64,000 nt of DNA from Anaeromassilibacillus senegalensis (GTDB lineage Bacteria > Bacillota > Clostridia > Oscillospirales > Acutalibacteraceae), in NCBI RefSeq assembly GCF_021531715.1, contig NZ_JAFBIT010000002.1, forward strand, positions 310,001 through 374,000, given 5' to 3'. This document shows, in pieces, positions 7,086-15,008 of this stretch. Under the pieces are notes generated by a model that searched no databases, had not been told where the DNA came from, and saw only the letters and a program-made list of their open reading frames with translations. The number at the start of each line of letters is the position of its first letter. Position 1 is the first letter of the stretch. The translations under genes and the position numbers were made by a program.

Positions 7086-7982
7086 TCAGCCCTCACCGCG
7101 GATGCGGTAGCTGACGAACGCAAAGCGGCGGCTGTCCGGCGACCACGAATTCACGTTGATCGTACCCTGTCCACCGAAGAGCTTCGCAACGGTCTGCACC
7201 GGCCCGCCTGCGGCGTCCATCAGACGAAGCTCGACGTTCTTGTGCGGGACGTGCTCGCCGGGCTTGACATCGCCCTTGCGGTATGCGAGCATGACGACTT
7301 TCGTTCTGTCCGGCGAAACGTGCGGGAACCAGGTGTTCCAGTTTTCGTCGAACGTCATCTGCGTCTGCTCCGAGCCGTCCGCCTTCATGCGCCACGCCTG
7401 CATCAGACCGCTGCGCACAGAATTGAACCAGATGTACTCGCCCGCGCTGTCGTATTCCGGGCCATCGTTGAGTCCCGGCGCGTCGGTCAGGCGCGTTTCC
7501 TCGCCGCCGTCCACCGGAATCGTATAAATATCAAACTCCCCATTTCGCTCGGCGCAATAAGCGAGCGTGCTGCCGTCCGGCGACCAGCCGTGCAGGTAGC
7601 TCGGCGCGAGCGGTGTGATCAAACGCGGTGTGCCGCCTGTGAGCGGTACCGTGTAGATGCGCGATTTTCCGTCCTCCTTCGTGCCGTGGCTCACCGCGAT
7701 GCGGTCGCCCTCCGGAGACAGGACATGATCGTTGTTGCAGTTTGTGACAAAGTCTGTGAAAACCTCCGTACTTTCCTTCGTCTCCAGATCAAATTTGAAG
7801 ATCCTGCCGTTGCTGTTGTACGTCAGGAACCGGCCGTCCGGCGACCAGTTCGGCGCTTCGATCAGATAATCGAATTCCTTGACGACCGAGCGCGTGCCCG
7901 TCTCCACATCGTAGATCTCGAGGATCGATTCATCGTCGTCCCGATACCACGGGCTTGACTTATCTATGAGCTTTTCTGCCAT
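7086..7982 (-). CDS. TolB/PD40-type beta-propeller protein
   Basis: 298 aa, with no signal peptide. Repeated propeller blades carry the PD40 signature (NWSPDGRFLTY, VLSPEGDRIAVS, GWSPDGSTLAYC, HVSPDRTKVVML, SWSPDSRRFAF), about six blades covering the whole protein. Cytoplasmic TolB-like propellers near sugar isomerases and LacI regulators are often part of polysaccharide-derived sugar utilisation (oligogalacturonate-lyase-like neighbours); substrate unknown. The ATG at 7982 is chosen; a GTG four codons upstream (7994) is the alternative. It is first in a leftward unit whose promoter holds a LacI-type operator, followed by the truncated isomerase. Confidence 0.82.
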   Translation of the reverse strand: MAEKLIDKSSPWYRDDDESILEIYDVETGTRSVVKEFDYLIEAPNWSPDGRFLTYNSNGRIFKFDLETKESTEVFTDFVTNCNNDHVLSPEGDRIAVSHGTKEDGKSRIYTVPLTGGTPRLITPLAPSYLHGWSPDGSTLAYCAERNGEFDIYTIPVDGGEETRLTDAPGLNDGPEYDSAGEYIWFNSVRSGLMQAWRMKADGSEQTQMTFDENWNTWFPHVSPDRTKVVMLAYRKGDVKPGEHVPHKNVELRLMDAAGGPVQTVAKLFGGQGTINVNSWSPDSRRFAFVSYRIRGEG

Positions 7983-8051
7983 CCTTATGATCACTTTCCT
8001 TTCTCTGCCGCAGGGACGCAGGTATCCCTGCCGCTTCTTAATCTCATCATA

Positions 8052-8080
8052 ACCATAACATAGTAAACACGTGTTTTCAA
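8052..8080 (-). promoter_or_regulatory. promoter with LacI-type operator in the spacer (TolB-like unit)
   Basis: Minus strand: TTGAAA (8075-8080), 17-bp spacer, TATGGT (8052-8057). The perfect 12-bp palindrome AAACACGTGTTT (8065-8076) sits inside the spacer, a classical repressor position. The same motif recurs near the lacI gene start and 3' end, supporting control by the adjacent LacI protein. Confidence 0.75.
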
Positions 8081-8180
8081 GCCTGTATTTATAATTCTAA
8101 TATTATGTATATTTAATGGCAGTTACTTTAGTCTATTTAGCATAAATATCGTGTTTTTCATTCCTTTTTTCATTTTCATA
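8081..8180. other. AT-rich divergent spacer
   Basis: About 100 bp, markedly AT-rich compared with neighbouring genes, between the two divergent promoters of the LacI region. No gene or RNA recognised. Confidence 0.5.
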
Positions 8181-8232
8181 TTGACATATCAAATCTAAAA
8201 ATGCTAGTATTTATCAGGGTAAACTCGTGTTC
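8181..8232 (+). promoter_or_regulatory. lacI-type regulator promoter and downstream operator
   Basis: TTGACA at 8181-8186 and TAGTAT at 8205-8210 (18-bp spacer). AAACTCGTGTTC at 8221-8232 differs from the 8065-8076 palindrome at two positions and would overlap the transcription start region. Together they suggest negative autoregulation. The transcript then has a leader of about 190 nt before the GTG start. Confidence 0.65.
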
Positions 8233-8413
8233 ATAATTTTTGCTTTTCTTTTCCCGGATTTTTCTGCTGTTCCGCACGGAAAACTGCCAAAAAGCCGCAC
8301 GGCTTCTGCATTTTTCGGCTCTGTTCCTTTACTTTTTCCGAGTTTTGCTCTAAAAATATTTTGGTAATATATGGGATCCCGGATCCGCAAACCACAAGAA
8401 AGGACTTTCGGAT

Positions 8414-9457
8414 GTGAAGAGAATCAACAGCAACGATATCGCGCAGCTTGCAGGTGTCTCCCGCAGCACGGTCAGCCGCGTCATCAACGGCTACTCCAAT
8501 GTACCTGAGGAGACCCGGCGGAAGGTCATGAAGGTCATCAAGGAGCACCACTATTATCCTCTGATCTCCGGTCAGCTGCTGACCGGCAAAAAGACAAAGA
8601 CACTCGGCCTGTTCTGGCTCGGCCGGGCCGCCATCGCACGGGACTCTCTGACCAGCAGCTATTTTATGCATGTGATCGACGCCGCCGCGCAGCGCGGCTA
8701 TCTCGTGCTCTCCTGCATTCTGGATAATCTCACCGAAAAGCACAACATCAATTATGTGCGCAAGATTTTCATGGAGGGGCGCATCGACGCCGGCTTGTTT
8801 GTCGGCACCAGCAACAACGAGCCGCTGATCGAGGAGCTTGTCGGGCTGGATAAAATCGTCGGCCTGTTTGACTTTTATCACGAAAATGAGGACGTTCCGA
8901 ATCGACTCTCGGTAAACTTCGATCGCGATTCGGGCGAAGCGACCATTGACTATCTCTATGCGCTCGGGCACCGGAAAATCGCCGTGATCGACGGCGACTT
9001 GAGCCGCTTGAGCTGCATTCACCGCCACGAAAGCTACATGCGCGGGCTGATCAAGCACAGCCTGCCGCTGCAGAACAAGTGGATGGCGTACGGCGGCATC
9101 GTCAAGGAGAGCGGCTACGCCGCGGCAAAGCAGATGCTTTCCGCCTGCATGGACGACCTCCCGACGGCAATCTGCGCCAACAACGACGGCGTTGCGTTCG
9201 GCGTTTATCAGGCGTGTGAAGAGCTTGGCCTGCGCATCCCGGAGGATATCTCCGTCATCGGCGCAGACGGCCATGAAAACGGCAAGTACACCAATCCGCC
9301 GCTGACCACCTACTCCTTCGATTTCAAGGAGATGTTCGCTTCGCTCGTCAACCGTGTGATCGATACGGTGGAGCAGAAGGACAACATTCCGCAGAGCGAT
9401 TTCATCCCCGGCCATCTGGTGGAGCGGGCGTCCTGCCGAAAAATCGAGTTGCTGTGA
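8414..9457 (+). CDS. LacI-family transcriptional regulator
   Basis: 347 aa. The N-terminal LacI helix-turn-helix is clear (NDIAQLAGVSRSTVSRVINGY, residues 7-27; hinge region to about 60), followed by a periplasmic-binding-protein-like sugar-sensing domain with the usual GHRKIAVIDG, ICANNDGVAFG and PEDISVIGADG blocks. It starts at GTG 8414 after an AAAGGA site; no in-frame ATG fits. Operators with AAACACGTGTTT-like sequence on both sides imply that it represses the TolB-like unit, itself and the gene(s) at 9530. The inducer is unknown, probably a sugar or sugar acid. Confidence 0.93.
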   Translation: MKRINSNDIAQLAGVSRSTVSRVINGYSNVPEETRRKVMKVIKEHHYYPLISGQLLTGKKTKTLGLFWLGRAAIARDSLTSSYFMHVIDAAAQRGYLVLSCILDNLTEKHNINYVRKIFMEGRIDAGLFVGTSNNEPLIEELVGLDKIVGLFDFYHENEDVPNRLSVNFDRDSGEATIDYLYALGHRKIAVIDGDLSRLSCIHRHESYMRGLIKHSLPLQNKWMAYGGIVKESGYAAAKQMLSACMDDLPTAICANNDGVAFGVYQACEELGLRIPEDISVIGADGHENGKYTNPPLTTYSFDFKEMFASLVNRVIDTVEQKDNIPQSDFIPGHLVERASCRKIELL

Positions 9458-9466
9458 TTAAAACTA

Positions 9467-9480
9467 TAAACACGTGTTAA
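9467..9480. promoter_or_regulatory. LacI-type operator upstream of the VOC/SDR remnant
   Basis: AAACACGTGTTA at 9468-9479, one mismatch from the perfect palindrome at 8065-8076, lies 10 bp after the lacI stop and about 50 bp before the next start codon. It marks the VOC/SDR locus as a former regulon member. Confidence 0.65.
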
Positions 9481-9529
9481 TTTAGCGGTAAGCCGCTGAA
9501 AATAAATCTTTTGGAGAGAAGGCATTTAT

Positions 9530-9712
9530 ATGGCAAAGTCTGTTTTGGCAAACAGACTGGCACAGGTCGGCTTCATTGTACGCGACGTTGAGGCTTCCAA
9601 GAAGAAGTTCGCGGAATTTTTCGGCGTTCCGGTTCCGCCCACCTGCGCCGCACGCTCGACGTCAACACCGTCGGCCCGGTTATCGTGGCAAAGAGCTTTT
9701 GTCCGCATCTGA
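9530..9712 (+). pseudogene. VOC (glyoxalase-fold) protein, N-terminal remnant
   Basis: A good ribosome site (GGAGAG) and ATG begin a protein whose first 38 residues match the start of VOC-family proteins (LAQVGFIVRDVEASKKKFAEF). After PPT (about nt 9640) the similarity stops, and the remaining 22 codons are the wrong frame of a dehydrogenase gene. About 100 residues of the VOC fold are missing, so it is non-functional. Confidence 0.75.
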
Positions 9713-10023
9713 AAAAGGGCGCGGCTGTCTTTACCGTCACCTCGGAAGGCGTCGGCATCAGAAGCTGCGGCACATGGGTGCCGTGCTACGGCCTGTCGAA
9801 GGCCGCCGCAACGAAGGTCAGCGGCATCCTGAACGCTTCCGTTTCCGACGTTGACTTCTATTCCGTCCACCCCGGCCGCATGAACACCGATATGGGCCGC
9901 ACGACGGCGCAGATCGAGCCGGAGGAGTCCGCTGTCGGTTTCTGCCGCCTGATGACGGGCGAAACGCCCGTTTCGCGCGACCGCTGGTACATCGATTACA
10001 CGGGCGCGGAGATGAAAGCCTGA
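9685..10023 (+). pseudogene. short-chain dehydrogenase/reductase, C-terminal remnant
   Basis: SDR similarity begins near nt 9641 in this frame, before any start codon (LDVNTVGPVIVAKSF), and continues to the end. It includes the catalytic Y-x-x-x-K (YGLSK), HPGRMNTDMG and a complete C-terminus. The Rossmann nucleotide-binding half is absent. The ATG-like start at 9685 would give 112 residues without a cofactor site. Deletion fused the VOC 5' end to this fragment with a frame change. Confidence 0.75.
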
Positions 10024-10050
10024 TTTTAGCTTACGACCGATCTGAAATAA

Positions 10051-10110
10051 ATACGCCAGAAGCCCCGGAACACAGCGCGCATGTGCTGCATTCCGGGGCT
10101 TCTGGCGTAT
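10051..10110. terminator. strong inverted repeat, bidirectional terminator
   Basis: Perfect 20-bp arms at 10051-10070 and 10091-10110 with a 20-nt loop that can pair further, between the rightward SDR remnant and the leftward araC-type gene. U-rich tracts on either side are weak (TTATTTC on the minus strand), but location and stem strength support termination. Confidence 0.7.
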
Positions 10111-10116
10111 TGGATT

Positions 10117-10965
10117 TTATGTCCGCGCCTTGAACTGCTGGGGTGAAAGGCCGGTCTGCGCGCGGAACGCTTTGTAGAAGGTGGAATAGTCCGAAAAGCC
10201 GCAGTCGCGCCCAACCTCCACGGCTGGCACCCCCTCGCGGAGCATCCGGCGGGCATGCGTGACGCGCAGCGCCATCACATAAGCGTACACCGTCGCATTC
10301 GTATACGCCTTGAAATGGCGGCTCAGATACGACTTGCTGATGAAAAAACGCGCGGCGATGCTGTCCAGCGTGAGCGGCTCGCTGTAATGCTCCGTGATAT
10401 ACCGAATGACCTGCGGGATGACCTCCGGCTGCCCCTGCGCCGCCGCCTCCACCCGGCTGTACGCTTCGAGCGCCGCAGAAAGATACAACCGGATCGCCGA
10501 AGCGGTGAACGCGCTGTCCGCACCGCTGTGCTGCATTTCCACGGTCTTCGTAAACAGCGACACGGCAAAAACCAGCGCATCGCCCCGAAGCGGCGCACAG
10601 TAGCCGTTCGGCCCGACCGCCGCGAGCGCCTTCTGCAGCTCGTTTCCCGCGCCGTCGATATGCGCGAGGTATTCGAGGTTGACCCAAAGCACCATGCGCT
10701 CATACGCCGCATGCTCGTTCGCGATCACGGGCCGGTGCATCTTGCCCGGCGGAATGATCAAAAGATCGCCGGGACACAGGTCGTATACCTGATCCTCGAT
10801 GTAATACGTCACGCTGCCGTCGAGGAACAGATACAGCTCCAGAAAGTCATGCGCGTGAAATTCGATTGTGCGGAAATACGGATCGCGATTGTGGTGCATC
10901 TCAAAATCGCGCGCGATCATCGTCTGCGCACTGTCCCTGCGGCTGATCGCCTGCCCTGCTTCCAT
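10117..10965 (-). CDS. AraC-family regulator with N-terminal cupin sensor
   Basis: 282 aa. An N-terminal cupin-like arm (FHAHDFLELYLFLDGSVTYY, then PGDLLIIPPGKMH) precedes a C-terminal pair of AraC helix-turn-helices (LDSIAARFFISKSYLSRHFK; then VGRDCGFSDYSTFYKAFR with the family-typical GLSPQQFK end). It is divergent from the uxaC operon across 134 bp that contains symmetric promoters and inverted repeats, so it probably activates that operon in response to a hexuronate or derivative. The ATG at 10965 follows a G-rich site. Confidence 0.9.
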   Translation of the reverse strand: MEAGQAISRRDSAQTMIARDFEMHHNRDPYFRTIEFHAHDFLELYLFLDGSVTYYIEDQVYDLCPGDLLIIPPGKMHRPVIANEHAAYERMVLWVNLEYLAHIDGAGNELQKALAAVGPNGYCAPLRGDALVFAVSLFTKTVEMQHSGADSAFTASAIRLYLSAALEAYSRVEAAAQGQPEVIPQVIRYITEHYSEPLTLDSIAARFFISKSYLSRHFKAYTNATVYAYVMALRVTHARRMLREGVPAVEVGRDCGFSDYSTFYKAFRAQTGLSPQQFKART

Positions 10966-10986
10966 CCTGTCGCCCCCTTTGCGCTG

Positions 10987-11064
10987 AGTATAGCACGAAA
11001 TGAATCGATTTGCAATCTATTCGGCTATATATATCATTTAATTTGCAAATCGATATGCTATACT
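10987..11064. promoter_or_regulatory. divergent araC/uxaC control region with two-level symmetry
   Basis: TGCTATACT (an extended -10, TGn-TATACT) occurs at 11056-11064 facing uxaC and, inverted, at 10987-10995 facing the araC-type gene. Inside these lies a 12-bp inverted repeat, ATCGATTTGCAA (11004-11015) and TTGCAAATCGAT (11043-11054), overlapping both -35 areas. No good -35 hexamer is present for uxaC, consistent with an activator-dependent promoter. Confidence 0.65.
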
Positions 11065-11099
11065 TACAGTAATGAACCTCGAAAGGAGCTTGAAAACCC

Positions 11100-12458
11100 A
11101 TGAGGGAGGATTTATTCTTAAACGGCGATACGGCGAAGCGCCTGTATGAAGCGGTGCGCGATCTGCCGATCGTCGACTATCACTGCCACCTGCAGCCAAA
11201 GGAGATTCTGGAGGACAAGGTCTTCACGGATATCGCGCAGATGTGGCTCGGCGGCGACCATTACAAGTGGCGGCTGATGCGCGCCTGCGGCGTACCGGAA
11301 TCGCACATCACGGGAGACGCTTCCCCGCGCGAGAAGTTCCGCGCTTATGCGGCATGCATCGAAACGGCTGTCGGCAACCCGCTGTACGTCTGGTCGCACA
11401 TGGAGCTCGCGATGTACTTCGGCATTGAGGACGCGCTGGGCGCGGATACGGCGGACGATATCTTCGACCGCGCGAACGCGTACATCCGCGAGCACGCGCT
11501 CTCCCCGCGCAAGCTGATGCTGCAGAGCCGCGTGGAGCTCGTCGCGACGACCGACGACCCGGCCGATTCGCTCGAATACCACAAGCAGATCCGCGAGGAC
11601 GCGTCTTTCCCGGTGCGCGTGGTGCCGTCCTTCCGCACGGATGCCGCGATGAACCTGCGTCGCGCGGACTATAAAGTGTACATCGACCGCCTTTCGGCCA
11701 CCTGCGGCTTTGCGATTGAAACGCTCGACGACCTGAAGAAAGCGCTCGCCGACCGGCTCGATTTCTTCTGCGCGAACGGCTGCCGCGTCAGCGACGTCGG
11801 CATCGAGGGCTTCCCGAAGAAGGATGACGCCTGCGACGCCGCCGAAACCTTCAAAAAGGCGCTCGCCGACGAGCCTGTCTCGGATGCCGAATACCGCGAC
11901 TTCCTCTTTGAGATGTACGTGTACCTCGCCGCGCAGTACAAGGCGAAAAACGTCACGATGCAGCTTCACCTCAACGTGCGGCGCAACGCCTGCACGCGGC
12001 TGTTTGAAAGCGTCGGCCCCGATGCGGGCGGCGACTGCGTCGGCGACCCGATCCCGGAACGCGACATCGCCGCGCTGCTCGACGCGATGGACCGCGCGGA
12101 CGGCCTGCCGCACACGATTCTCTACACGCTCGAGCCCTCGATGTACATGGCGCTCGCCACAACGGCCGGGAGCTTCCGCGGCGTTGTGCCCGGCGCGGCG
12201 TGGTGGTTCTGCGACCACAAGCGCGGCATGGAGGAGCAGATGAACATCCTCGCAGAGACAGGCCACCTCGCGACCTTCACCGGCATGCTGACGGACAGCC
12301 GCAGCTTTCTCTCCTACGCGCGCCACGATTATTTCCGCCGCGTGCTGTGCAGCCGCGTCGCGGAAGAGCTGGATCAGGGCACACTGCTGAGCGAAAAGGC
12401 CGCGATGAAGCTTCTGAACCGCCTTTGCGTGGAAAACAGCCGAAAACTCTTTGATTAA
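11100..12458 (+). CDS. uxaC: glucuronate isomerase
   Basis: 452 aa, the usual length. The N-terminal DYHCHL metal/active-site motif (about residues 25-30), the WKWR-type region (HYKWRLMRACG) and C-terminal blocks (FTGMLTDSRSFLSYARHDYFRR) identify UxaC, which isomerises D-glucuronate to D-fructuronate and D-galacturonate to D-tagaturonate. AAAGGAG precedes ATG 11100. It is the first gene of a five-gene operon divergent from an AraC regulator; the next gene supplies the reductase. Confidence 0.95.
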   Translation: MREDLFLNGDTAKRLYEAVRDLPIVDYHCHLQPKEILEDKVFTDIAQMWLGGDHYKWRLMRACGVPESHITGDASPREKFRAYAACIETAVGNPLYVWSHMELAMYFGIEDALGADTADDIFDRANAYIREHALSPRKLMLQSRVELVATTDDPADSLEYHKQIREDASFPVRVVPSFRTDAAMNLRRADYKVYIDRLSATCGFAIETLDDLKKALADRLDFFCANGCRVSDVGIEGFPKKDDACDAAETFKKALADEPVSDAEYRDFLFEMYVYLAAQYKAKNVTMQLHLNVRRNACTRLFESVGPDAGGDCVGDPIPERDIAALLDAMDRADGLPHTILYTLEPSMYMALATTAGSFRGVVPGAAWWFCDHKRGMEEQMNILAETGHLATFTGMLTDSRSFLSYARHDYFRRVLCSRVAEELDQGTLLSEKAAMKLLNRLCVENSRKLFD

Positions 12459-12472
12459 CAGGAGGAATTCCC

Positions 12473-13288
12473 ATGAATATTGTCATTACCGGTGCGGGCG
12501 GCGTGCTTTGCAGCGCCTTTGCCCGCGCACTTGCAGCAGACGGCCATAAGGTCGCCCTGCTGGACTTAAATCTCGACGCCGCCGAGAAGGTCGCGGCGGA
12601 GATCCGCGCCGCAGGCGGCGACGCTATCGCCGTTGAGGCCAATGTGCTCGACAAGGAAAGCCTTACCGCCGCGCACGAGACCGTGCTGAATACCTACGGC
12701 AAGTGCGAGGTGCTCGTAAACGGTGCGGGCGGCAACAATCCGAAGGGCACGACGACGAGCGAGTATTTCGACAAGGCCGATTTGCTCGACGAAAACGCGC
12801 GCTCGTTCTTCGACCTCGACAAGGACGGCGTTTCGTTCGTCTTCAACCTGAACTTCCTCGGCACGCTGCTGACGACGCAGGCCTTCGCGCTCGACATGCT
12901 CGAGACGGGCGGCTCGATCGTCAACATTTCCTCGATGAACGCCTATACACCGCTTACGAAGATCCCGGCGTACAGCGGCGCAAAGGCGGCCGTGACGAAC
13001 TTCACCCAGTGGCTCGCCGTGCATTTTGCGAACTGCAACATCCGCGTCAACGCGATCGCGCCCGGCTTCTTCGCGACGAATCAAAACCGTACGCTGCTCT
13101 TCAACCCGGACGGCAGCCTGACGCCGCGCAGCCACAAGATCATTTCGCAGACGCCGATGGGCCGCTTCGGCGAACCGGAGGAGCTGCTCGGCACGCTCCG
13201 CTTCCTGATCGACAACGACGCGGCGGGCTTCATCACCGGCGTTACGATCCCCGTGGACGGCGGCTTCTCGGCGTATTCGGGCGTCTAA
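12473..13288 (+). CDS. uxuB: SDR D-mannonate oxidoreductase (fructuronate reductase)
   Basis: 271-aa short-chain dehydrogenase: nucleotide-binding TGAGGVLC at residues 6-13, NGAGG, catalytic Ser in NISSMNAY, Y-S-G-A-K, and the C-terminal TIPVDGGFSAYSGV. Blocks such as RVNAIAPGFF and RSHKII match the Bacillus-type UxuB (YjmF) closely. It reduces fructuronate to mannonate with NADH. It starts 14 bp after uxaC with an AGGAGG site. The mannonate dehydratase expected next (uxuA) is not in this operon. Confidence 0.88.
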   Translation: MNIVITGAGGVLCSAFARALAADGHKVALLDLNLDAAEKVAAEIRAAGGDAIAVEANVLDKESLTAAHETVLNTYGKCEVLVNGAGGNNPKGTTTSEYFDKADLLDENARSFFDLDKDGVSFVFNLNFLGTLLTTQAFALDMLETGGSIVNISSMNAYTPLTKIPAYSGAKAAVTNFTQWLAVHFANCNIRVNAIAPGFFATNQNRTLLFNPDGSLTPRSHKIISQTPMGRFGEPEELLGTLRFLIDNDAAGFITGVTIPVDGGFSAYSGV

Positions 13289-13365
13289 ACATAAACAATC
13301 TTCTGTCCGGGAAATGCACCCGGCGCAAGCAGCAGACAGATTCAAAGAAAGTGAGGAAAACTCTT

Positions 13366-14130
13366 ATGATTATCGGCGCACAGGGCTTTACCATCCGCAA
13401 TTTCGCGCAGAATGAGGCCGACCTCCGCGTGACAGCTAAGAAGCTGCACGACATCGGCTTCAAGACGCTGCAGGTCTCCGCCTTCGGCGACATCGACCCG
13501 CACATCATCCGCGAAATCTGCGATGAAAACGAGCTCAAAATCATCATCACACATACGAATCCGCAGCTCCTTCTCGAGAACACGGAGAAGGTCATCGAGA
13601 ACCACCGCATCTTCGGCTGCGAGCACATCGGCATCGGCATGATGCCGCAGAAGTACACCGGCTCGCTCGAGGGTATGCGCGCGTTCCTGAGCGACTACAA
13701 GACCGCGGCGGACAAAATCCACGATGTGGGCATGAAGCTGCACTACCACAACCACGGCTTCGAGTACGAGCAGTTCGGCGGCAAATGCCTGCTCGACTGG
13801 ATGGCCGAGGAGACCGACCCCGAGAAGTGGGGCTTTATCCTCGACGTGTATTGGACGCAGTTCGGCGGCCGCTCCCCGGCGCGTCAGATCGAATCGCTCT
13901 CCGGGCGCATCGACGTCATCCACTTCAAGGACATGAAGATGCACGGCCACGAGCACCGTTTCGCGGCGGTCATGGACGGCAACCTCGACTTTGACGCGAT
14001 CCTCGAGGCGTGCGCGGAGACCGGCATCCAGTATGCGATGATCGAGCAGGACGACTGCTACGACCGCGACCCGTTCGACGAGCTTGCACTGAGTGCAAAA
14101 AACCTGCTGAACGCAGGCTGCCGCTTCTGA
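13366..14130 (+). CDS. sugar phosphate isomerase/epimerase (TIM barrel)
   Basis: 254 aa. Xylose-isomerase-like TIM barrel: HTNPQ, HYHNHGFEYEQF with a metal-binding His/Glu set, ILDVYWTQFGG, VIHFKDMK and a late YAMIEQDD block. It resembles the IolE/IolI-type and inosose-dehydratase-like epimerase superfamily, but substrate cannot be assigned. It belongs to the uxaC operon (77 bp after uxuB; GAGG site before ATG 13366). An upstream extension of the open frame is only the shadow of uxuB. Confidence 0.85.
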   Translation: MIIGAQGFTIRNFAQNEADLRVTAKKLHDIGFKTLQVSAFGDIDPHIIREICDENELKIIITHTNPQLLLENTEKVIENHRIFGCEHIGIGMMPQKYTGSLEGMRAFLSDYKTAADKIHDVGMKLHYHNHGFEYEQFGGKCLLDWMAEETDPEKWGFILDVYWTQFGGRSPARQIESLSGRIDVIHFKDMKMHGHEHRFAAVMDGNLDFDAILEACAETGIQYAMIEQDDCYDRDPFDELALSAKNLLNAGCRF

Positions 14131-14145
14131 TCCGGAGGGTTTGCC

Positions 14146-14991
14146 ATGACAAAATTTACACTTTCCGCTTTCGCGGACGAGGCCTCCCCGGTTTTTGACC
14201 TGCAGCTCGAAGCCTTGAAGCGCAACGGCATCCCGCTTGTCGAGGTGCGCGGCGTAGACGGCAAGGGCATCCTCAGTCTGACGGACGAGGAGCTTGACAC
14301 CGTCTGCGCAAAGCTCGCGGCAGCGAATATCGGCGTTTCCGCCGTCGGCTCGCCGATCGGCAAGATCTCCATTCTGGACGATTTCGCGCCGCATTTTGAG
14401 CAGTTCAAGCGCGCGGTGGAGATCGCAAAGCGCTTCGGCACGACGCGTATCCGCATGTTCAGCTTCTATATGCCGCAGGGTGAGGATCCGGAACACTATT
14501 TTGACGAGGTCGTTTCGCGCGTCTCGCAGATGGTCGACTACGCCAAAGCGAACGGCGTGGACTGCTGCCATGAAAATGAAAAGGGCATTTACGGCGACAC
14601 GCTCGCCCGCGTCCAGAAACTGCACGCGGCGGTGCCCGGCCTGCGCTGCGTGTTTGACCCCGCAAACTACATCCAGTGCGGCGACGACCCGGCCGTGAAT
14701 TTCGAGGCCCTCGCGCCGATCATCGACTACATGCACATCAAGGACGCCCTTTCCGCCGACGGCACCGTCGTGCCCGCAGGCGAAGGCGACGGCTCCGTAC
14801 CTGCCATTTTAAAGGCGCTGTACGAGACGGACAAGCCGTACATTCTGACGCTTGAGCCGCACCTCTTCGATTTCAGTGGCCTGCAGAATCTGCAGGATGA
14901 AGCGCTCAGCCACAAGCGCGTTTACCACACGAGCGATGAAGCGTTCGACACTGCGGCGAGCGCTTTGCAGCATATTTTGAATTCTCTTTAA
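14146..14991 (+). CDS. second sugar phosphate isomerase/epimerase
   Basis: 281-aa TIM-barrel protein of the same superfamily as the preceding gene but clearly divergent: SAFADEAS start, VEVRGVDGKGI, CCHENEKGIYG, CVFDPANYIQCG, YMHIKDAL and LEPHLFDFSG. Glu, Asp, His and Glu residues at barrel strand ends are retained, so it should be active. It starts 15 bp after the preceding gene with a GGAGG site. Two paralogous isomerases plus an oxidoreductase suggest handling of a sugar acid or keto-sugar beyond simple hexuronates; this is inference. Confidence 0.85.
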   Translation: MTKFTLSAFADEASPVFDLQLEALKRNGIPLVEVRGVDGKGILSLTDEELDTVCAKLAAANIGVSAVGSPIGKISILDDFAPHFEQFKRAVEIAKRFGTTRIRMFSFYMPQGEDPEHYFDEVVSRVSQMVDYAKANGVDCCHENEKGIYGDTLARVQKLHAAVPGLRCVFDPANYIQCGDDPAVNFEALAPIIDYMHIKDALSADGTVVPAGEGDGSVPAILKALYETDKPYILTLEPHLFDFSGLQNLQDEALSHKRVYHTSDEAFDTAASALQHILNSL

Positions 14992-15008
14992 GAAAGGTTG
15001 AGTTTGTA

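Noticed and set aside
11118-12326. 402-codon frame antisense to uxaC and a similar one at 13342-14736 antisense to the isomerases
   Set aside because: Typical shadow frames of GC-rich genes; no start signals.
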